Shown piece after piece: positions 5,043-10,087 of a stretch of 10,087 nt of DNA. The number at the start of each line of letters is the position of its first letter. Position 1 is the stretch's first letter. The position numbers and the translations under genes were made by a program. This DNA comes from Deltaproteobacteria bacterium. Its GTDB lineage: Bacteria; Desulfobacterota; Desulfobaccia; Desulfobaccales; 0-14-0-80-60-11. The DNA is taken from positions 1-10,087 of the forward strand of contig VGSO01000082.1 in the NCBI GenBank assembly GCA_016874945.1. Reading direction: 5' to 3'. The notes under the pieces were generated by a model. That model worked only from the letters and a program-made list of their open reading frames with translations. It made no database searches and was not told the DNA's origin.

Positions 5043-6194
5043 ATGTTTAAACTAATCTGGCGCAATACCCTCCGGCACCCTTTGCGGGCCGGGCTTACCG
5101 TGCTGGGCATGGCCCTGGCCATCCTGGCCTTTGCCCTGTTGCGCACCATGGTGGAATCCTGGTACGCCGGGGTGGACGCGGCCTCTCCCATCCGCCTGGT
5201 AACTCGAAACGCCATTTCCCTGGTCTCCCCCCTGCCTGTGGCTTATCAGGCCAAAATCAAGGCCCTGCCCGGGGTCACCGGCGTGGGCCACGCCTACTGG
5301 TTTGAAGGCATTTATGTGGATAAAAAGCACTTTTTCCCCCAATTCGCCGTGTCCTTACCCGGCTATCTGGATCTGGCCCCGGAGCTGCTCATGCCCGAAG
5401 ACCAGCGGCTGGCCCTGCTCCGGGACCGCCAGGGGTGCACGGCGGGGCGCAAGCTGGCGGCCCGCTTCGGCTGGAAGGTGGGGGACGTCATTCAACTCAA
5501 AGGCACCTACTTTCCCGGGGATTACCAGCTTAACTTGCGGGCCATTTACAAGGGCCGGGACCCCAGCACCGACGAAACCATGCTGTGGTTCCATTGGGAC
5601 TACTTGAACGAACAGCTGAAAAAACTGGCTCCCGACCGGGCGGACAAAGCGGGCTGGTTCCTGGTGCAGGTGGCTTCGCCGGACCTGGCCGGGCCGGTTT
5701 CGGAGCAGATCGACGCGGTCTTTAAAAATTCCCTGGCCGAAACCCTGACGGAAACGGAGAAGGCTTTCAACCTGGGGTTCGTGGCCATGACCGAGGCCAT
5801 CCTCCTGGCCATCCAGGCGGTTTCCTGGCTGGTCATCGGGGTAATCCTGCTGGTGCTGGCCAACACCATGGCCATGGGGGCCAGGGAGCGCCTCAAGGAA
5901 TACGCGGTGCTGAAGGCCATGGGATTTCGGCCCTGGTTTTTAACCTGGGTCATCCTGGGAGAGTCTTTGATCCTGGCGGTGCTGGGCGGGTTTTTGGGCC
6001 TGTCCCTGACCCCCCCGGCCACCTGGGCCTTTCCGGACACGGTGATGCAGTACTTCGGAATCTTCCAGGTCTCCACCGAGACCCTGGCCCTGGGGATGGG
6101 GGTGTCCCTGGCCGTGGGCCTGCTGGCCGCAGTCCTGCCGGCCTGGCGGGCCGCCCGGGTGGGGATCGCGGAAGCATTGACCAAGGTGGGTTGA
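5043..6194 (+). CDS. ABC transporter permease, FtsX/MacB-like (paralog 2)
   Basis: This protein has 383 residues, the same length as the preceding permease, and aligns to it without gaps; by hand count 46 of the first 60 residues are identical. It has the same topology: TM1 at about 16-36, a periplasmic domain with the shared WFHWDYLNE and FKNSLAETLTETE stretches, and C-terminal TMs at about 253-275, 301-323 and 345-367. The coupling region (ANTMAMGARERLKEYAVLKAMGF) and the C-terminal AWRAARVGIAEALTKVG are also present. The two genes lie 1,325 bases apart start to start and share the upstream heptad array, so the duplication unit probably included the array. They likely form a LolC/LolE-like heterodimer on the single ATPase. 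Divergence is greatest in parts of the periplasmic domain and near 325-345, where the partners could differ in substrate contacts. Confidence 0.9.
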   Translation: MFKLIWRNTLRHPLRAGLTVLGMALAILAFALLRTMVESWYAGVDAASPIRLVTRNAISLVSPLPVAYQAKIKALPGVTGVGHAYWFEGIYVDKKHFFPQFAVSLPGYLDLAPELLMPEDQRLALLRDRQGCTAGRKLAARFGWKVGDVIQLKGTYFPGDYQLNLRAIYKGRDPSTDETMLWFHWDYLNEQLKKLAPDRADKAGWFLVQVASPDLAGPVSEQIDAVFKNSLAETLTETEKAFNLGFVAMTEAILLAIQAVSWLVIGVILLVLANTMAMGARERLKEYAVLKAMGFRPWFLTWVILGESLILAVLGGFLGLSLTPPATWAFPDTVMQYFGIFQVSTETLALGMGVSLAVGLLAAVLPAWRAARVGIAEALTKVG

Positions 6195-6199
6195 AGGCA

Positions 6200-6234
6200 G
6201 TTTTCGGTTTTCAGTTTTCAGTTTTAAGTTTGAA
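6200..6234 (+). repeat. Variant heptad array (GTTTTCA type) after permease 2
   Basis: Five gap-free heptads, GTTTTCG, GTTTTCA, GTTTTCA, GTTTTAA and GTTTGAA, start five bases after the stop codon. Period, GTT start and position after a stop codon match the GTTCAAR arrays, but the core has changed. No inverted partner array is seen before the next gene. Confidence 0.75.
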
Positions 6235-6346
6235 AAGACATATTCCAATCGGTTAAGAATGGGGGCGTCCGCTCAAGGGGAGGCCCTATAATACGGTTTT
6301 CGGTAAAGATAATTACGGATTATCAATGAGTTGCAGATTAAGTTTG

Positions 6347-6374
6347 TTGCACTTGAAAGAGAAAATAGTATAAA
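6347..6374 (+). promoter_or_regulatory. Sigma-70-type promoter for the lipoprotein gene group
   Basis: TTGCAC (6347-6352) and TATAAA (6369-6374) are separated by 16 bases, predicting a start near 6381 and a leader of about 88 bases before ATG 6469. The surrounding sequence is AT-rich compared with the genes. A lone TATAAT at 6287-6292 has no -35 partner and is less likely. Confidence 0.5.
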
Positions 6375-6468
6375 TTAGTCGATTATGGTTATATGCTTGA
6401 CGGCAGCAAGGTAAAGATGGCAATAGTTAACAAGAAGCAGGATATTCGAGTAAAGGGGGGGCGAGAGG

Positions 6469-6879
6469 ATGAACCGGGGGAAAGGGAGATTTAGTATTGC
6501 CATCATTTTGGTCTTTTTCGCTATTCTTTTCAGCGCCTGCGCCGGGGGCCAGCAAGGCGTCCAAAAGCTGGTGGTCACGGAATACCTCCTGAAAGAAGCG
6601 GGATTCCAAGAGTGGCCCGTGAATATGCAAACTTTCTACACCCAGTCGTTGATGGAAGCCATCCCCAGGGAGACCATGGTCACTTACAAGCTGGGCGGCG
6701 AGACTTACCATGTTTATTCCGATGTGGCCGGTCAAACTTTATATGTGGGGGATGAGGCCGCTTACCAAAAGTATCTTTCCATGGCCCAGGGGAGACAGGT
6801 TTGCCAGCGGGTGGACGCCACCGACTCGGCGCCCTTCTGGTCCTGTTTTGAGGAATACCAAAAGCGCCGCGGGAGGTGA
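6469..6879 (+). CDS. Small predicted lipoprotein of unknown function
   Basis: This 136-residue protein is not recognised. The N-terminus is a lipoprotein-type signal: basic MNRGKGR, a hydrophobic core AIILVFFAILF, and lipobox-like FSAC with the modified Cys at 24. Phe rather than Leu at -3 is slightly atypical. The mature part is soluble and rich in Tyr and Gln. It contains VTYKLGGETYHVYSDVAGQTLYVGDEAAYQKYL, which could be a small beta-rich fold, and two later Cys residues (112 and 126) that could form a disulfide in the periplasm. A G-run at 6455-6461 sits about eight bases before ATG. The GT-C protein gene follows 89 bases after the stop codon. It is presumably anchored in the inner or outer membrane; residue +2 is Ala, which gives no inner-membrane retention signal. 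Confidence 0.75.
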   Translation: MNRGKGRFSIAIILVFFAILFSACAGGQQGVQKLVVTEYLLKEAGFQEWPVNMQTFYTQSLMEAIPRETMVTYKLGGETYHVYSDVAGQTLYVGDEAAYQKYLSMAQGRQVCQRVDATDSAPFWSCFEEYQKRRGR

Positions 6880-6968
6880 GGGGCTGAAACAGTCCGGGCC
6901 ATGGGTAAAATCAGGGCCCTGGTAATGTTGATTTTTGCCGCGGCGCACCACGACCAGGACGCCGGCAT

Positions 6969-8480
6969 ATGCCGCGCTCTGCGGGCCGGATAAGTTCCCA
7001 AGCCGCCGCCCTGGGGGCCCTGGCTTTCCTGGCCCTGGGCCTGGCGCTGATCCTGCGCCACGAGATGTGGCAGGACGAGTGGCAGGCCTGGCTCATCGCC
7101 CGGGAGAGTGCATCTCTCGCCGATTTATTTAACCACCGGAAATACGAAGGCCATCCCGGCCTCTGGTATTTGGCGCTGTTCCTGCTCAGCCGTTTGACGG
7201 CGGACCCCCTGGCCATGCAGCTGTTTCATCTCTTGTTGGCCACTGCTACCGCCTACCTGTTCCTGAGATTCTCCCCTTTTACCCCGTGGCAACAAATCCT
7301 GTTCATCTTCGGGTACTTTCCCCTATTTGAATATGGGGTCATCAGCCGCAATTACGCCGCCGGGGTTCTCCTGATTTTTTCCTTTTGCGCCGTTTTCCCC
7401 GGGGCGTTCCGGGGGAAATTCCTGGTTTTGGCGGGACTCCTGTTCCTGCTGGCCCAAACCAGCGTTTACGGTCTTTTTTTGGCCGCGGCTCTGGGTCTGA
7501 TGCTGGCCGTGGCTGGAATTACCCGGCAAGGCCCGATGGCGGTCAACAAATATCAGATGTTCCCGCCCCTGGCGATGGCGGGCCTGGGCATCCTGATCGC
7601 CGCGGCGCAGTTGGCGCCTCCGGCGGATTCCGGGTTCGCCGTGGACTGGAGATTCCATCTGGACTTCCCGGAACTGGCCCGGACCATGGGCGCCGTCTGG
7701 GACAGCTATGTTCCCCTCCCCGCCCTAAAATACCATTTCTGGAACACCAACATCATCCCCCACGGGTATATAAAAGGCTTCCTATCTCTCATTTTGCTGG
7801 CTTTTCCGGTGCTCTGGTTCCGGCGCCAACCCGCAATCCTCTGCCTGTTTGGGGTGGGAACCCTGGAGATTTTGGCTTTTTCTTACGTCAAGTATCCCGG
7901 CTCCCTCCGGCATTACGGCCACCTGTTCATCCTGCTGATAGCGTCCCTTTGGCTATCCGCGTATTTCCCGGACAAAGAAATCCGTAACCCTCGGATGGCC
8001 GGACTGACCGCCCGGGTCCGGAGGAACAAGGATAGATTCCTTTACGGCCTTCTCGCGGCCCACCTGGCGGCCAGCGCCTGGGCCGTCGGCCTGGATTGGC
8101 GCCACCCCTTTTCCGGCGGCCCGGAGGTGGCGAGCTACCTGAAAAACCAGAGCCTGGACCGGATGATCCTGCTGGGATATGAAGACGACGCCGCCTTGGT
8201 GGTGGCGGGCCATCTGGGCCGGAAAATCTTTTATCCCGGCTCCGGCCGCTGGGGGACCTTCTTGATTTTGGATAAGCGGAGAAAACGCCTGGATGATGAG
8301 GAGATTTTGGCGCAAGCCCGGGAGCTGGCGGCTAGGAATGGACGCGAGGTATTGTTGATCATGAACCGGGAAATCCCCGCGCCGCCCCCCCGGGTGGTCC
8401 AAGTCCGACAATTCACCGACAGCATCGTGCCGGAGGAAAAATTCTACCTCTATCTGGTCAAATACGGCAAAGCTGATTAA
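6969..8480 (+). CDS. GT-C-fold glycosyltransferase-like polytopic membrane protein
   Basis: This 503-residue protein has about nine or ten hydrophobic segments between residues 12 and 372 and a soluble C-terminal domain (about 378-503). After TM1 comes WQDEWQAWLIARES, whose Asp36-Glu37 pair matches the acidic motif in the first external loop of GT-C enzymes of the GT39/ArnT/PMT type. It is followed by EGHPGLWY (60-67), which is also typical of this branch. Other polar membrane-edge motifs are SRNYA (126-130) and SLRHYGHLF (312-320). The family transfers sugars from polyprenyl-phosphate donors at the outer face of the inner membrane; donor and acceptor here are unknown. ATG 6969 has only a weak AGGA about nine bases upstream, and no alternative start lies between it and the upstream in-frame stop at 6906. 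The gene probably belongs with the lipoprotein and DsrE-family genes. Confidence 0.75.
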   Translation: MPRSAGRISSQAAALGALAFLALGLALILRHEMWQDEWQAWLIARESASLADLFNHRKYEGHPGLWYLALFLLSRLTADPLAMQLFHLLLATATAYLFLRFSPFTPWQQILFIFGYFPLFEYGVISRNYAAGVLLIFSFCAVFPGAFRGKFLVLAGLLFLLAQTSVYGLFLAAALGLMLAVAGITRQGPMAVNKYQMFPPLAMAGLGILIAAAQLAPPADSGFAVDWRFHLDFPELARTMGAVWDSYVPLPALKYHFWNTNIIPHGYIKGFLSLILLAFPVLWFRRQPAILCLFGVGTLEILAFSYVKYPGSLRHYGHLFILLIASLWLSAYFPDKEIRNPRMAGLTARVRRNKDRFLYGLLAAHLAASAWAVGLDWRHPFSGGPEVASYLKNQSLDRMILLGYEDDAALVVAGHLGRKIFYPGSGRWGTFLILDKRRKRLDDEEILAQARELAARNGREVLLIMNREIPAPPPRVVQVRQFTDSIVPEEKFYLYLVKYGKAD

Positions 8481-8521
8481 GTTCCTAGGAAAGCTTAGGC
8501 CATTGCCTGGAGGAGGGGTTT

Positions 8522-8965
8522 ATGTCCAATGGAAAAGAAAAAGCCGCCTTTATTTGCTCCCGGGACACTTTGGACGGAGCTTATCCGTCTTTAATCCTGG
8601 GAATCAACGCCGCCCGGCTGGGCATGGAAACCAAGGTGTTCTATACTTTTATGGGCGTCAACCTGCTGCGCCAGGGCGGCATCGAGAAGGCCAAGTTCAT
8701 CCCCCCGGGGGTCATGGGGGCGGTGCCCGGCATGTCCACCATGGCCACGGCCATGATGAAGAAAAAGATTGAAAAGGCCCAGATTCCCTCCCTGCCGGAG
8801 ATGATGGAAATTGCCCGGATAGAAGGGGTGGAGCTCATCGCCTGCCGCATGACCTACGACATGATGGAACTAAAAGACGAAGACCTCATTGAAGGCATCG
8901 CCATCTGGAATGCGGAAGAGTTTCTGAAATACGCCAAGGACGCCAAACTCTGCCTGTTCACCTGA
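8522..8965 (+). CDS. DsrE/DsrF/DrsH-like family protein
   Basis: This 147-residue cytoplasmic protein has the DsrE-like Rossmann-type fold. It starts with a strand and loop, KAAFICSRDTLDGAYPSLILGINAARLG, followed by METKVFYTFMGVNLL. A Met/Gly-rich central segment, PPGVMGAVPGMSTMATAMMKKKI, is typical of the DsrE_2 subgroup. The conserved Cys108 is in ELIACRMTYDMMELKDEDLIEGI, where the family usually shows a CxMxxxxM pattern. Cys12 and Cys144 are additional. Family members are linked to sulfur-carrier and persulfide chemistry in sulfur-metabolising prokaryotes, usually beside TusA or rhodanese genes, but none is nearby, so the role is open. The start is well supported: GGAGGAGGGG (8509-8518) precedes ATG 8522. 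The gap to the upstream gene is 41 bases, consistent with one transcript. Confidence 0.85.
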   Translation: MSNGKEKAAFICSRDTLDGAYPSLILGINAARLGMETKVFYTFMGVNLLRQGGIEKAKFIPPGVMGAVPGMSTMATAMMKKKIEKAQIPSLPEMMEIARIEGVELIACRMTYDMMELKDEDLIEGIAIWNAEEFLKYAKDAKLCLFT

Positions 8966-9006
8966 AATGCGCATTAACGGTCCAGGTCCTATTCGCCCCG
9001 GGCAGG

Positions 9007-9720
9007 ATGGAGAAGATGAAGATGATAAAATCCTTTGGGGTTTTCCCCCTGGTCACGGCCCTGGCGATTCCGGCCATCGTATTCTCCCTAAGCTGGAGCT
9101 GGGGTATGCCGGGTTTTGTCAGTCCGGCGTGGGGCAAGGATATAGAAAATCCTCCCCTGGCCAAAAACGAAGCGGAAAAAAGAATCTTGCGCGTCCTGGA
9201 GGACATCCGCAAAGGGCCCTGGATGATGAACGTGGATCCCCTCCACGGAAGGTTGCTGCGGATCCTCACCGAAGCGGTCAATGCCAAGAACGTCGTGGAG
9301 ATCGGCGCCTCCAACGGCTATTCGGCCCTGTGGATTTGCCTGGGACTCCAAGCCACCGGCGGCAGGCTGACCACCCACGAAATCGACCCCCAGGTGGCGA
9401 AGTTGGCCCGGGAGAACTTCAAACAAGCCGGGGTGGATCACCTGGTCACCGTGGTCTTGGGCGATGCCCACCAAACAGTGGCCCGGCTGCAGGAGCCTAT
9501 TGATATCCTGTTCATCGACGCGGACAAGCCGGGATACCTGGATTATCTAAATAAGCTCCTGCCCCTGGTCCGCCCCGGGGGCCTGATCCTGGCCGATAAC
9601 ATGGCCCGGCCCGCCCCCTCCCGGGATTTCATCCAGGCCATCACCACCAACCCCGGCCTGGAGACCATCTTCTTGAACATGGAGTCCACCGGGATCGGCC
9701 TGACGGTCAAGAAACATTGA
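9007..9720 (+). CDS. O-methyltransferase-family protein with an N-terminal signal peptide
   Basis: The gene encodes up to 237 residues. The C-terminal 180 residues are a class I SAM methyltransferase of the metal-dependent O-methyltransferase (COMT/CCoAOMT-like, methyltransferase 3) family. Motif I is VVEIGASNGYSALW (97-109), the acidic strand end is THEID (123-127), metal-ligand candidates are FIDADK (169-174) and LADN (195-198), and LVRPGGLIL lies between. Before it is an unusual hydrophobic leader: MKMIK followed by SFGVFPLVTALAIPAIVFSLSW and a possible cleavage site near SPAWG/KD (about 43). This looks like a Sec signal peptide or an uncleaved anchor. ATGs at 9007, 9016 and 9022 compete. 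GGAG at 9009-9012 is best spaced for 9022, giving 232 residues. It lies 41 bases after the DsrE-family gene and likely shares its transcript. SAM-dependent chemistry outside the cytoplasm would be surprising. Confidence 0.85.
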   Translation: MEKMKMIKSFGVFPLVTALAIPAIVFSLSWSWGMPGFVSPAWGKDIENPPLAKNEAEKRILRVLEDIRKGPWMMNVDPLHGRLLRILTEAVNAKNVVEIGASNGYSALWICLGLQATGGRLTTHEIDPQVAKLARENFKQAGVDHLVTVVLGDAHQTVARLQEPIDILFIDADKPGYLDYLNKLLPLVRPGGLILADNMARPAPSRDFIQAITTNPGLETIFLNMESTGIGLTVKKH

Positions 9721-9805
9721 AAGTTTAATGATTATCAATTATTACCCCAGAGGCACGGGGCCTAAAAAGTTATGTTATTATAAATGGAGCCTCTTGCAAA
9801 ATTAT

Positions 9806-9828
9806 GTAGCCGCAGGCTTCAGCCTGCG
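9806..9828 (+). repeat. REP-like hairpin with GTAG head, forward orientation
   Basis: GTAG (9806-9809) is followed by a perfect palindrome with arms CGCAGGCT and AGCCTGCG around TC (9811-9828). The GTAG foot and hairpin are as in RAYT-associated REP elements. Together with the next hairpin, which is in reverse orientation with CTAC at 9853-9856, it makes a head-to-tail-inverted pair like a BIME. Confidence 0.65.
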
Positions 9829-9829
9829 C

Positions 9830-9970
9830 CCGCACAGGCTGGAAAGCCTGTGCTACTGAATCCAAGTTTCTGGTTTTTTCGCGAAGATTTTGCCTGTAAC
9901 ACCTTGATTTGATTAAAGTAATTAGGTCTTTTTTAGTTTGGTTGCGGCCTTTAGGCCGCGATGTGCTACC
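9830..9970 (-). repeat. 141-bp dispersed repeat, copy 2: two REP-like hairpins with GTAG heads
   Basis: This copy is the same length as copy 1 at 1778-1918 and by eye roughly three quarters identical, with both palindromes and much of the AT-rich spacer kept. On the minus strand each hairpin is headed by GTAG (complement CTAC at 9853-9856 and 9966-9969), where copy 1 has GTGG at both places. The right palindrome has a four-base loop (GCGGCC-TTTA-GGCCGC) against three in copy 1. Confidence 0.75.
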
Positions 9971-10087
9971 GGATATTTCTTTAAGCAACATGGGAAAATC
10001 GCAGCCTCAAAATGAATTTTGCAAGAGCCTCAATGGGGTCGGGGTTAAAAGTTTCCCGTGGCATCGCTCCTGGTTTTTTACCCACAG

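Larger units (their letters stand above)
9787..10031. mobile_element. MITE-like element with 17-bp terminal inverted repeats and AATG duplication
   Basis: The left end GAGCCTCTTGCAAAATT (9787-9803) is the reverse complement of the right end (10015-10031) with one mismatch. The element is flanked by the 4-bp direct repeat AATG at 9783-9786 and 10032-10035. The 245-bp interior has no gene, so it is non-autonomous. It contains three REP-like hairpins, including the second copy of the 141-bp repeat. The transposase that would act on these ends is not in the window. The region 9721-10087 holds nothing else that I can recognise. Confidence 0.6.

Noticed and set aside
6901..6991. Small frame MGKIRALVMLIFAAAHHD... 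between the lipoprotein and GT-C genes
   Set aside because: It has no ribosome binding site, overlaps the GT-C gene start in another frame, and has no support beyond being open.
8967..9503. 178-codon + strand frame overlapping the methyltransferase start
   Set aside because: Its product is Gly/Pro/Arg-rich and low in hydrophobic order, and it overlaps a frame with full methyltransferase motifs.
9745..9760. CCCC...GGGG hairpin as terminator after the methyltransferase gene
   Set aside because: The stem is only four pairs and it is followed by an A-rich stretch rather than a T-run.

Overview
The window is chromosomal DNA from a GC-rich Gram-negative bacterium. A delta-proteobacterial (Desulfobacterota-type) anaerobe is the best guess. 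The reasons are a DsrE-family protein, a three-component envelope ABC exporter, and intergenic spaces crowded with short repeats. The lineage is inferred from style and gene content, since no marker gene is present. All recognisable genes are on the + strand.

Layout. (1) 1-177 is the C-terminal end of a gene that starts upstream, probably a methyltransferase. (2) 178-313 is a leader region with a strong terminator-like hairpin whose T-tract abuts the ribosome binding site of the next gene. (3) 314-6194 is an ABC-export locus: a membrane-fusion/adaptor protein, a LolD/MacB-type ATPase, a uridine phosphorylase wedged in the middle, and two tandem paralogous FtsX/MacB-type permeases of exactly equal length. 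No TolC-like outer-membrane channel is visible. (4) 6195-6468 carries a promoter. (5) 6469-9720 is a second, probably co-transcribed group: a small lipoprotein, a GT-C-fold polytopic glycosyltransferase-like protein, a DsrE-family protein, and an O-methyltransferase domain behind an apparent signal peptide. (6) 9721-10087 has no gene and holds a transposase-less element packed with REP-like hairpins.

The non-coding DNA is the most unusual part. Heptanucleotide arrays (consensus GTTCAAR) begin right after stop codons in one orientation and end one base before the start codons of both permeases in the other orientation, so Shine-Dalgarno sequences are absent there. A 141-bp repeat occurs twice, at 1778 and 9830. 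Read on the minus strand, each copy contains two hairpins headed by GTGG (copy 1) or GTAG (copy 2), the hallmark of REP elements mobilised by RAYT transposases. The second copy lies inside a roughly 245-bp MITE-like element with 17-bp inverted ends and a 4-bp AATG duplication. A G/C-run inverted repeat with quadruplex potential on both strands separates the adaptor gene from the ATPase gene.

Functionally, the adaptor, ATPase and two permeases would form an inner-membrane export machine for a lipid, lipoprotein or small amphipathic compound; the substrate cannot be read from the sequence. The second group looks envelope-related (lipoprotein, GT-C enzyme, exported methyltransferase-like protein). 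No complete defence system, CRISPR array, prophage, tRNA or rRNA is present.
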